Positions 41,692 to 50,077 of a stretch of DNA of 64,000 nucleotides are shown here, in pieces. The notes beneath the pieces were generated by a model that saw only the letters and a program-made list of their open reading frames with translations, made no database searches and was not told the DNA's origin. The stretch is from Bradyrhizobium sp. 4 (GTDB lineage: Bacteria > Pseudomonadota > Alphaproteobacteria > Rhizobiales > Xanthobacteraceae). Numbering within the stretch: the first letter of the stretch is position 1; every line of letters begins with the position of its first letter. The position numbers and the translations under genes were made by a program. Location: positions 2,604,001 to 2,668,000 of the forward strand of contig NZ_CP064686.1 of NCBI RefSeq assembly GCF_023100905.1. The letters are read 5' to 3'.

Positions 41692-44193
41692 CTATCTCTT
41701 GTTCTGGTCTGAAAAGCTGCTCTGTCGCGGCAGCCGGATCGTGAATTCCGTGAACTTGCCCGGCTCCGTCGCGACGTCGATGGTGCCGCCGTGCTGCTTC
41801 ACGACGATGTCGTGGCTCATCGACAATCCGAGACCGGTGCCTTCGCCGGCCGGCTTGGTGGTGAAGAACGGATCGAACATCTTTTCCTTCACGTCGTGCG
41901 GAATGCCGGTGCCATTGTCGCGGATGCGGATCTCGATGCTGTCGCCCCGGTCGCGTGTCGCGGCGATCACCACCGGCTCGTAATCGGCGGCGCCATCATC
42001 CGACTTGCGCTTGGCGACCGCGTGGAAGCCATTCGAGATCAGGTTCAGCAGCACCCGGGTGATCTCCTGCGGAAACACTTCCGCTTGCCCGGCCGCCGGA
42101 TCGAGCTCGCGCTTCAGCGTCACGTCGAACTGTGGCTTCTCGGCGCGGGCGCCGTGAAAGGCAAGGTTGAGGCTCTCCTCGACCAGCGCGTTGATGTCGC
42201 TCAGCCGATGCTCGCCGCCGCCCTCGCGGGAATGCAGCAGCATGTTCTTGACGATGGAGTCGGCGCGCCTGCCATGCTGCACGATTTTCGCGAGATTGTC
42301 CTTCAACAGTCCAGTCAGCTCGTCGACCTCGCTGCGGACGTCGTCCGCGAGCGGGACAGGCGCGAGCGCCTCGTTCAGTTCGTCCGTCAGTTCGGCGGAC
42401 AGGGATGCAAAATTGTTGACGAAGTTGAGCGGATTCTTGATCTCGTGCGCGATGCCGGCCGTGAGCTGGCCGAGCGACGCCAGCTTCTCGGTCTGGACCA
42501 GCCGGTCCTGGGCTGCGCGCAAATCGTCGAGCGATTTGGCGAGGTCCCGGGTGCGATCCTGCACCTCGTTGAACAGGCGCGTGTTCTCGATGGCGATCAC
42601 GGCCTGGTCGGCAAAGGTCTTGAGCAGGGCGATCGCCTTGTCCGGGAAAGGACCGGCCTCCGGCCGCGTCACGCCGATGGTGCCGATCGCGACGCCGTCG
42701 CGCAGCATCGGGATCACGAGGATGCTGCGATAACCTCGCGTCCGCGCCAGCTCTCTCATGGCGTCCGTGAGGTCGGGCTCGTTCTGCATGTCGCTGCGGG
42801 ATGCGAACTCTCCGCTTCTTGCCACCCGGCTGTGAATGCCGGATGCCGACAGCGGCGCCGGGAACGAGCTGAGCAGCTCTTCATTGCCGGCTTCATTGTC
42901 GGTGCTGAAGGCGGCCAGGTGCAGCAGGCCGTCGATGACGCGCGTGACGGTGGAGGAATGGCCGCCGACCAGGGACTTGGCGCTATCGGAGATCGCCTGG
43001 AACACCGGCGTCACATCCGCGGGCGAGGCCGCGATCACCTTGAGAATGTCGGCGGTCGCGGTCTGCCGTTCCAGCGCTTCCCTCGTGGTGTTGAACAGGC
43101 TGACATTCTTGATCGCGATCACCGCCTGGTCGGCGAAGGTCTGCAGCAGCCGCACGTGATGCTCGCCGAACGCGCCGGTCGCGCGTCGCGTGGCGATGAT
43201 GACGCCGATGGCCTCACCGTCGCTCATCAAGGGCGCGAACAGCATGCTGCGGTAGCCGCGGGCGCGCGCGATGTCGCGGGCCGCCGGTTCGACCTCGGTG
43301 TCGGGTAATTGCGCCGCCACCCCACCGGCCACGAGCCGGTAGGGCGGGAACTGCGCGAATGGCACCGGGAACGAGGACTGCAGCACGCGATCACCGGCCG
43401 GATCGGTCGGCGTGAACGCCGCAAGGTGCGCGGCGCCGCCGATGTAGCGCAGCACCGCCGTGGAGAAGCCGCCGATCAGCCGGTTGGCGTTGGCGGCGAT
43501 GGCGTCGAACACCGGCTGTACGTCGGACGGCGAGGCGGCCATCACTTTCAGGATGTCGGCGGTGGCGGTCTGGCGCTCCAGCGTCTCGCGCGTCTCGTTG
43601 AACAGCCGCGCATTCTCGATCGCGATCACCGCCTGATCGGCAAAGGTCTGGAGCAGCTGGACGAGGTCGGTTGCGAACGCGCCGGGCTCGGCGCGCGTGA
43701 CGCTGATCATGCCGACTGGCGTCCCCCAGTTCATCAAGGGCATGAACAGCACGCTGCGGAAGCCGCGCAGCCGCGCGAGATTCCGGTTCAGCTCCGGGAC
43801 CTCCGCGGCTTCGCTATCTGGAAACTGGATCGTCTCGCCGCCACGCACCAGCGCGAAGGTCGGAAAGTCGGCAATCTTGCGCGGGAACGACGCCTTGAGC
43901 CCTTCGTCCGCCTCGGGGCTGGTTGGTGTGAACGCCACGAGGTGGAGCTCGTCCTCGATGAACTGAAGCACAGTGGCGGAGAAGCCGCCGAGCAAGCGCC
44001 TGGAGCTGGACGCGATCGCCTCGAAGACCGGCCGGGCATCGGACGGAGAGGCCGCGATGGTGCGCAGAATCCCGGCGCTGGCGTTCTGACGATCGCGCGC
44101 AATCGCGAGCTCGCTGCGAAGCTGCGCGTTCTCGGCCGTGGCCGCCTGTAACAGGCGCTTGAGTTCCGCGATGTCGTTGGAAGGGGCGGTCAT
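41692..44193 (-). CDS. triple-GAF sensor histidine kinase
   Basis: An 833-residue cytoplasmic kinase with three tandem GAF domains (about 45-200, 215-370, 385-545), each with similar PVFQAIAES/SGHSSTVTR style sequence, then a HisKA domain with His583 in GIAHEIKNPLNFV and a HATPase domain. The GAF repeats share clear blocks (for example ASPSDVQPVFDAIA and ASPADVTPVFQAIS), consistent with internal duplication. It likely senses light, redox or small ligands and phosphorylates a partner regulator elsewhere. ATG 44193 is the family-like start. Confidence 0.85.
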   Translation of the reverse strand: MTAPSNDIAELKRLLQAATAENAQLRSELAIARDRQNASAGILRTIAASPSDARPVFEAIASSSRRLLGGFSATVLQFIEDELHLVAFTPTSPEADEGLKASFPRKIADFPTFALVRGGETIQFPDSEAAEVPELNRNLARLRGFRSVLFMPLMNWGTPVGMISVTRAEPGAFATDLVQLLQTFADQAVIAIENARLFNETRETLERQTATADILKVMAASPSDVQPVFDAIAANANRLIGGFSTAVLRYIGGAAHLAAFTPTDPAGDRVLQSSFPVPFAQFPPYRLVAGGVAAQLPDTEVEPAARDIARARGYRSMLFAPLMSDGEAIGVIIATRRATGAFGEHHVRLLQTFADQAVIAIKNVSLFNTTREALERQTATADILKVIAASPADVTPVFQAISDSAKSLVGGHSSTVTRVIDGLLHLAAFSTDNEAGNEELLSSFPAPLSASGIHSRVARSGEFASRSDMQNEPDLTDAMRELARTRGYRSILVIPMLRDGVAIGTIGVTRPEAGPFPDKAIALLKTFADQAVIAIENTRLFNEVQDRTRDLAKSLDDLRAAQDRLVQTEKLASLGQLTAGIAHEIKNPLNFVNNFASLSAELTDELNEALAPVPLADDVRSEVDELTGLLKDNLAKIVQHGRRADSIVKNMLLHSREGGGEHRLSDINALVEESLNLAFHGARAEKPQFDVTLKRELDPAAGQAEVFPQEITRVLLNLISNGFHAVAKRKSDDGAADYEPVVIAATRDRGDSIEIRIRDNGTGIPHDVKEKMFDPFFTTKPAGEGTGLGLSMSHDIVVKQHGGTIDVATEPGKFTEFTIRLPRQSSFSDQNKR

Positions 44194-44307
44194 TCGCAAT
44201 CCGGCTTGATGCTGCGACAAGCGCGGCACCAAGGCGGATTATCACATCTCCTGCGGCCGGAGCCAGCGTCCGCGACAGCGAGTTTTGCTGCCGGAATCCA
44301 GCCCGCT

Positions 44308-45942
44308 TTATGTGCCCGGCCGAGACACCTCGGTCTCCTTGCTGGTGATGAACTCCAGCAGCACGGGAACGCCTTCCTGCGTCTTCTGGATGCCGCGCCT
44401 GATCGCGGGGATGATGTCCTCAGGTCGCGTCACCCGCTCGCCATAGCCGCCGAAGGCGCGCGCCATCGCGGCGTAGTCGCCGGAAATGTCGGTCGACCGA
44501 TATTTCTCGGTCGACACCGGCATCACCTTCAATTCGATCGCCATTGAGAAATTGTTCAGCAGGATCGACATGATCGGGATGCGCTCGCGCACCGCGGTCT
44601 CGAAATCCATCCCGGTGAAGCCGATCGCGGCGTCGCCCCAGACATTGATGCAGAGCTTGTCGGGCTTTGCGAGCTTGGCGCCCATGGCCAGCCCAAGGCC
44701 GTAGCCGAGCTGCGTCGTCTTGCCCCAGCCGAGATAGGTGAGGGGCTCGACCGACTTCCAGAACGGCGAGAGCTGGTCTCGCGGGCTGCCGGCATCGTGG
44801 GTGATGATGGTGTTGCCGATGTCGACGGTGTGCTGCAGGTCCCACAGCACGCGATAGGGACTCAAGGGCGCGTCATTGCTGGTGAGCTTCGGCATCCATT
44901 TCGCCAGCCACTCCTTGTGCGAGGCCGCGATCTCGGCCGCGACCACCGAGGCGTCGCGATCCGCGGTGACGGTCTTGCCGATCTCCTCCAGCAGCGCATC
45001 GAGCACGAGCCCGGCATCGCCGACGAGGCCGATCCTGGCTTCGACGTCCTTGTTGAGATGGTTCGGATCGAGTGTGGAGTGGATGATGGTTTTGTCTTTC
45101 GGCATCGCGATGCCGAAGCTTGTTTCGGTGAAGGAGCAGCCAATGCCGAAAATGACGTCGGCCTCGGCCAGGAACTTCGGCACCGCGCGCGGCACCGCAA
45201 GGCCGCCAGAGCCAAGCGAGAGCGGATGCGTCTCTGGGAAGGACGATTTGCCCCCAAGGCTGGTGGTGACGGGAATGGCGAGCCGTTCGGCCAGCCGTTT
45301 CAGTTGTGGCCACGCCTGCGCGTAATGCACGCCCTGGCCGGCATAGATCACCCCGCGCTTGGCGTTGACGAGCAGGTGGGCGGCCTCCTTCACATGAACA
45401 GGGTCCGCCCCATAGCGGGTGCGCAGCACAGGCGTGTAGTTCAGCGGCTCCGGTACATCTTCGTTCCACATGTCCGCGGGGATCTCGACGATGACAGGCC
45501 CGCCTCGGCCGTTCTTCAGCTTGGTGAAGGCGCGGCGAAAAATGTTGGCGACCTCGGCGGCAAGGATGATCGGTTCGGACGATTTCGAAAACGCCTTCAT
45601 CGCCTCGCTGGAATTGAAGTTCGGCTCGATATGCGCAAGCCTGCGCTGATAACCCATCGGCAGCACCAGCACGGGAACCGATTCGCCGTAGCATTGCGCG
45701 ACGCCGCCCATCGCGTTCTCCGCGCCGGGCCCATGCTGCATGCAGAACGCGCCAATCGAGCGTCCCGACGTCACCCGCGAGATCGCATCCGCCATGTGGA
45801 TGCCGACGCGCTCCTGCCGCACCATCACCGGCCTGATATCGGCCTTGGCCGCATGTTCGATCAGATGGTTGACCGGATAGCCGCAGAGAATCTCAATTCC
45901 CTCGCGCTTCATGATTTCCGCAATCGCGGTGCCGAGCTTCAT
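44308..45942 (-). CDS. thiamine-pyrophosphate-requiring acetolactate synthase-like protein
   Basis: The 544-residue enzyme has the three-domain TPP fold: N-terminal PYR domain with the catalytic Glu in VMVRQERVGIHMADA, a middle domain, and the C-terminal PP domain with GDAAIGFTGMDFETAVRERI...NN. It is a TPP-dependent decarboxylase/ligase of the acetolactate-synthase superfamily, but residues for flavin binding are not obvious, so its reaction is unknown. ATG 45942 follows GGAGAGAGACGCC. It is read away from the small secreted protein upstream. Confidence 0.85.
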   Translation of the reverse strand: MKLGTAIAEIMKREGIEILCGYPVNHLIEHAAKADIRPVMVRQERVGIHMADAISRVTSGRSIGAFCMQHGPGAENAMGGVAQCYGESVPVLVLPMGYQRRLAHIEPNFNSSEAMKAFSKSSEPIILAAEVANIFRRAFTKLKNGRGGPVIVEIPADMWNEDVPEPLNYTPVLRTRYGADPVHVKEAAHLLVNAKRGVIYAGQGVHYAQAWPQLKRLAERLAIPVTTSLGGKSSFPETHPLSLGSGGLAVPRAVPKFLAEADVIFGIGCSFTETSFGIAMPKDKTIIHSTLDPNHLNKDVEARIGLVGDAGLVLDALLEEIGKTVTADRDASVVAAEIAASHKEWLAKWMPKLTSNDAPLSPYRVLWDLQHTVDIGNTIITHDAGSPRDQLSPFWKSVEPLTYLGWGKTTQLGYGLGLAMGAKLAKPDKLCINVWGDAAIGFTGMDFETAVRERIPIMSILLNNFSMAIELKVMPVSTEKYRSTDISGDYAAMARAFGGYGERVTRPEDIIPAIRRGIQKTQEGVPVLLEFITSKETEVSRPGT

Positions 45943-46067
45943 GGCGTCTCTCTCCCTGGGCAGGCCGGTTGGTCCGGCTGATTAGGGGAGAGAGGATCAG
46001 GAAATTGGCGGAGGGTAAAGCGTGAGCGCGTGAGAGCTGCGGTAGGTCTGCCATGCAGCGAGCTGCC

Positions 46068-46099
46068 GTAGCCCGGAGGGAGCGCAGCGCAATCCGGGG
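46068..46099. repeat. Bradyrhizobium-type interspersed palindromic element
   Basis: The 32-base sequence with arms CCCGGA (46072-46077) and TCCGGG (46093-46098) around AGCGCAGCGCAA matches the abundant short palindromic element seen scattered in Bradyrhizobium-related genomes. It lies between divergent genes and could be a structured RNA or regulatory element; only one copy is visible in this window. Confidence 0.6.
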
Positions 46100-46147
46100 C
46101 CGTGCCACCCGGATAGACCCGTGACCAATTTCGCCGCGCTCCGTCCG

Positions 46148-46573
46148 CTACTTGCAGCTTTGGCAGATCCTCAGCTTGCGTTTCAACGCCTCGTCTTCTT
46201 GATCGATCAATTGCTCAGCGGCGCCTTTAGCACCCGGGTCGGCCCTGGAGCCCGTCGCCGTGCGTGACCTCACAGGCGGGACCACCTGATGCGATGTGTC
46301 GTTATCGTCGCCAGTGCCTACGCTGAAGCCATCGTAGTCGGCGGCTGGGCTCGGCGCCGATGAAAGCCCGCCGATCACCGGCGGCGAAGCCTCTTTGATG
46401 GATGCTGCCGGCGGAGGTCTGGAATTTTTGGCGCCCGCGTGCGACGGCGATCCATTGGGCGGAGAAAGCGAAACCGGCGGTGCGGCCGAAGTCTGTCCTC
46501 TCGCGCCGTCCTGCGACCAGACGCCGACAAAGACGAGGCTGAAAGCCAAGAGCATCACGCTTCTCATCCGCAT
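46148..46573 (-). CDS. secreted low-complexity hypothetical protein
   Basis: A 141-residue protein with a signal peptide (about 1-26) and a Pro/Ser/Ala-rich, low-complexity body followed by a short helical end with KRKLRICQSC, a possible metal-binding pair. It is probably exported to the periplasm or cell surface. No known domain was recognised. It is divergent from the GT-C protein. Confidence 0.55.
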   Translation of the reverse strand: MRMRSVMLLAFSLVFVGVWSQDGARGQTSAAPPVSLSPPNGSPSHAGAKNSRPPPAASIKEASPPVIGGLSSAPSPAADYDGFSVGTGDDNDTSHQVVPPVRSRTATGSRADPGAKGAAEQLIDQEDEALKRKLRICQSCK

Positions 46574-46762
46574 CCTTGCAGCTGTGGTTGGTTGATTGAC
46601 AGTATGAAGGGTATCAGGACCCGCATGGTCGTCAAAGCGCCGCAGCCCGGATTTCGCGGCCGGGAGTATGGTTCACAAAGCGTGACCGGCCCGCCGCGCA
46701 CTCCCCAGCCGCCGTGAACGTCAAAGAGGAATTTAACGCTTGGGCCTTAACTTGCGCTCGCC

Positions 46763-48208
46763 ATGAGTGAACAGGCCGTCCACAGCGAGGTTCAACCGTT
46801 TTCGGCGCGCGCGGCGCTCCCCTGGCTGGTGAGCCTTGGCGTCTATGTCCTGCTGCTGATCCTAGGACCGCGGCTGCTCAATGATCCCGACACCTATTCG
46901 CACATCGAGGTCGGGCGCTGGATCATCGCGCACGGCACGCTGCCGGCGAGCGATCCATTTTCTTTTTCGAGGCACGGCGCCCCCTGGATCACCTTCGAAT
47001 GGCTCTCGGAGATCATCTACGCTGGAGCCTACGCGCTTGCCGGCTGGCAGGGCGTCCTCGTCGTCGGCGCCGCGGCGATAGCGCTCGCCTTCGGCCTGTT
47101 CACGTTCTTCCTGCTGCGCGAGCTTTCGCCGGCCCAGACGCTGCTCATGGTGATCGCGGCCGTGATCCTGTTGGCGCCGCATATGCTGGCGCGGCCACAC
47201 GTGCTGGTGCTGCCGCTGATGGTGACCTGGGCGGCTGCCCTGGTACGCTGCATGGATCGTGGAGGGCCTCCGCCGTACTGGGCTCTCCCGCTGTTGGTCG
47301 TGTGGGCCAATCTGCACGGCAGTGTGGTGCTGGCGCTTGGACTGATCGGCCCTGCGGGGCTCGAAGCGCTGCTGCGCGAGAAGCGCAGCGAATGGCCGCG
47401 CGTATTCCTGCGTTGGCTGCCGTTCACCGCGCTTGCGGTCGCGGCGTCCTGCCTGACGCCCTATGGGCCGGAACCGCTGCTGATGCCCCTGACCACGCTC
47501 GGCCTCGGCCCCGCGCTCGGTTGGATCGCGGAATGGCGGCCGCAGGATTTCAGCCACATAGGCTTCTTCGAGTTGCTGCTGCTGGCCGGCATCTTCGCGC
47601 TCTCGCGCGGCGTGACGCTGCCGGTCGTGCGGGCCTTGGTCGTAATCGGCTTGCTGCATTTCGCGCTGGCCCAGATCCGCAATGCGGATCTGCTGGCCAT
47701 GCTGGCGCCGCTCTATCTGGCGGCTCCGCTGGGGCGGAAGTTCGGCGGACCGATTGCGGAAGATGCTGCCGGCTCGTCGCGCGGCCTGAACCTGGCCACA
47801 CTGGGTGTGTTGATCGTGGTGAGCGGGGCGACGCTGGCCCGTGATATACGGCCGGCTCCGGCCATTACCCCTCAGGCTGCCATCGCTGAAGCCAAGCTCG
47901 CCACGACGGGGCACGTGCTCAACGACTATTCCTTCGGCGGCTATTTGATCTTTGCCGGCATTCCCACCTTTATCGACGGTCGCGGTGAACTGTACGGGGG
48001 AGCGTTCATCAACCGCTACAATCGCGCCCTGGCGCTGGTCGATCTCGGCGACTTTCTCAAGTTGCTCGACGAATACAACATCGGCGCGACGCTGCTCGCG
48101 CCGGGGACGCCGGCGATAGCGATGCTGGACCGGCTACCCCAATGGCAACGCGTCTACAGCGACGACGTGGCGGTCGTGCACAAGCGGCGAGATATGCCGC
48201 AAAGATAG
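46763..48208 (+). CDS. GT-C-like integral membrane protein
   Basis: A 481-residue protein with about ten membrane helices and the early motif LLNDPDTYSHIEVGRWI, where the Asp pair before the second helix matches the catalytic acidic site of GT-C glycosyltransferases. The C-terminal soluble part contains a LIFAGIPTFIDGRGELYG-like stretch. It probably transfers sugar from a lipid carrier to an envelope component. The neighbouring methyltransferase and GT2 genes suggest a small glycan-modification unit. Confidence 0.7.
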   Translation: MSEQAVHSEVQPFSARAALPWLVSLGVYVLLLILGPRLLNDPDTYSHIEVGRWIIAHGTLPASDPFSFSRHGAPWITFEWLSEIIYAGAYALAGWQGVLVVGAAAIALAFGLFTFFLLRELSPAQTLLMVIAAVILLAPHMLARPHVLVLPLMVTWAAALVRCMDRGGPPPYWALPLLVVWANLHGSVVLALGLIGPAGLEALLREKRSEWPRVFLRWLPFTALAVAASCLTPYGPEPLLMPLTTLGLGPALGWIAEWRPQDFSHIGFFELLLLAGIFALSRGVTLPVVRALVVIGLLHFALAQIRNADLLAMLAPLYLAAPLGRKFGGPIAEDAAGSSRGLNLATLGVLIVVSGATLARDIRPAPAITPQAAIAEAKLATTGHVLNDYSFGGYLIFAGIPTFIDGRGELYGGAFINRYNRALALVDLGDFLKLLDEYNIGATLLAPGTPAIAMLDRLPQWQRVYSDDVAVVHKRRDMPQR

Positions 48209-48209
48209 A

Positions 48210-48893
48210 TCAAGCGGTCCCGAAGGCGGCGTATTGGCCGCCGAGCGGCATGCCGCTCAGGGTCGCTTCGAGGCGCCGCGCGGGCTTGGTGTCCCAGGGC
48301 AGCAGCAGGAAATGGCGCGCACCGATCTCGCGCAAGCCGCCGGCAGCCATCAATTTTCGGGCTTTGTCCGCCCCGAGCAAGACGGCGTCCCGATCGAACT
48401 CACAACGCGCGACGGCAAGGCGGGTCAGCGGGTTGTACGGATTGTGCTCGATGACGCAGACGAGTCCACCGGGGCGGGTCACGCGCCGCATCTCCGCGAT
48501 GAATTGCGCCCATTCAGCCGGCACGACGTGGTGCATCACGCAGACGGCCGTGACCAGATCGAAGCTGGCATCGTCGAATGGAAAGGTGCGGCCGTCAAAC
48601 TCACGGTAGTCGACCCTGCCATTGTCAGCGCGTGCCTGCGCCAGGCTGGCCGAAGAAACGTCGATGCCGCTCAAGCGGCCGACCATGCCGTGCAGCAGCG
48701 GATGAAGGCTGCCGACGCCGCAGCCGACGTCCAGCATGTCGGGCCTCTCCGTGTCGAGCCGCTGCGCGATCAGATTGCCCAGCAGATCGGCCTTGGCGCG
48801 CATGAAGAAATGATGCGGCAAGCCGGAGAAGTCGATCGAGGATTGGACCACGTCACGGTAGTTGTCGTGATAACCGTCGAAGAGCTCGGTCAT
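48210..48893 (-). CDS. class I SAM-dependent methyltransferase
   Basis: A 227-residue Rossmann methyltransferase with the SAM motif MLDVGCGVGSLHPLLHG and the acidic residue of motif II (SGIDVSSASLAQA). ATG 48893 is chosen because the protein start MTELFDGYHDNYRDV fits the family; an upstream start would add 56 poorly coding residues. It is read in the same direction as the GT2 gene, eight bases downstream of it, so both are cotranscribed. Substrate unknown. Confidence 0.8.
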   Translation of the reverse strand: MTELFDGYHDNYRDVVQSSIDFSGLPHHFFMRAKADLLGNLIAQRLDTERPDMLDVGCGVGSLHPLLHGMVGRLSGIDVSSASLAQARADNGRVDYREFDGRTFPFDDASFDLVTAVCVMHHVVPAEWAQFIAEMRRVTRPGGLVCVIEHNPYNPLTRLAVARCEFDRDAVLLGADKARKLMAAGGLREIGARHFLLLPWDTKPARRLEATLSGMPLGGQYAAFGTA

Positions 48894-48901
48894 GCGCGGG
48901 G

Positions 48902-49897
48902 TCACTCGTTGACGGCGTGGATCGCGGGCGCGGCCGCCGCCTCGTTGCGCTCGAAGCCGGCGCGCGTCTGCACCACGTAGAGCGGACGGCGTTTCACCTC
49001 GGCATGGATGCGGCCGACGTAAAGCCCGACGATACCCGTCATCAGCATGTTCATTCCACACAGCAGGGACACGACGACCATCGTCGAGGACCAGCCGGTC
49101 ACGAGATGACTATCGTTGCTGAGCCACAACAGGATCACCCAGCCGCCATAGAGCAGTGCCAAACCCGACACCGTCAATCCGCACCAGATTGCGAGCCGCA
49201 AGGGCAAATCGGAAAAGCCGAGCGCGGCGTTCGTCGCGAGCCGCACCATCTTGAACAGCGGATATTTGGTCTCGCCCGCTGCACGCTCGAGGCGGTGGAA
49301 GGTGACCTCGGCCTGCCGGAAGCCGAGCCATGCGATCATGCCGCGTACGAAGCGGTCCTGCTCCGGCATCTGCCGAAGCGCGTCGAGCACCTTGCGATCG
49401 ATCAGGCGGAAGTCGCCGACGTCGGCGGGGATGCCGACCGAGGACATCCTGCCGAGAAGCCGGTAGAAGAGATGCGCGGTCGCGCGCTTGAATCGGCTTT
49501 CGCCGTCGCGCGACAGGCGGCGGGCGTGGACGATGTCGTTGCCGTCCTGCCATTTTGCGATCAATTGCTCGATCACTTCGGGCGGATCCTGCAAATCGGC
49601 ATCCATGACGATGATCGCTTCACCTTGCGCGGCGTCCATGCCGGCGGTGATGGCAATCTGATGCCCGAAATTTCGCGACAGGCCGATATAGCGAAAGCGC
49701 GGGTCGCGCGCGGCGAGCGCCTGTAGCACGATCGAGCTGGAATCACTGCTGCCGTCGTCGACGAAGATTGCTTCTGCCGGCCCGTCGAGCCGGGACAAGA
49801 CCAGGTCGAGCCTGCGCAGCAGCACCGGCAACACGGCTTCCTCGTTGAACACGGGGATGACGAGGCTGTAGCGGATCGACTGGAAATTGGCCGCCAT
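48902..49897 (-). CDS. family 2 glycosyltransferase (DPM-like)
   Basis: The 331-residue enzyme has the GT2 catalytic motifs IPVFNEEAVLPVLLRRL, IFVDDGSSDSSSIVL and the DxD-like DADLQDPPEVIEQ, and two C-terminal membrane segments (about 230-285). This is the layout of polyprenol-phosphate glycosyltransferases that make lipid-linked sugars for envelope modification. ATG 49897 fits the family; an earlier start at 49966 is unlikely. It precedes the methyltransferase gene in the same operon. Confidence 0.85.
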   Translation of the reverse strand: MAANFQSIRYSLVIPVFNEEAVLPVLLRRLDLVLSRLDGPAEAIFVDDGSSDSSSIVLQALAARDPRFRYIGLSRNFGHQIAITAGMDAAQGEAIIVMDADLQDPPEVIEQLIAKWQDGNDIVHARRLSRDGESRFKRATAHLFYRLLGRMSSVGIPADVGDFRLIDRKVLDALRQMPEQDRFVRGMIAWLGFRQAEVTFHRLERAAGETKYPLFKMVRLATNAALGFSDLPLRLAIWCGLTVSGLALLYGGWVILLWLSNDSHLVTGWSSTMVVVSLLCGMNMLMTGIVGLYVGRIHAEVKRRPLYVVQTRAGFERNEAAAAPAIHAVNE

Positions 49898-50048
49898 GCG
49901 AGAGAGTCCAACTCGTTGCAGGAGCGGAAGTCTATGCCGGCGGTGGTTAAGGTCGCCTTGCCACAACCATTAAGGATATGGGGCGCCGTGGCGGCTTCCA
50001 ATGAGGCGGGTGCGGATGGGGATACCCGATTAACCACGCTGGGCGGCG

Positions 50049-50077
50049 CTTCGGCCTAGGACTTCGGCCTAGGACTT
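50049..50077. repeat. tandem 13-base repeat at a gene end
   Basis: Two identical units CTTCGGCCTAGGA (50049-50061 and 50062-50074) followed by a partial third. The second unit supplies the TAG stop of the minus-strand membrane protein, so unit number could change the C-terminus in related strains. Confidence 0.6.
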
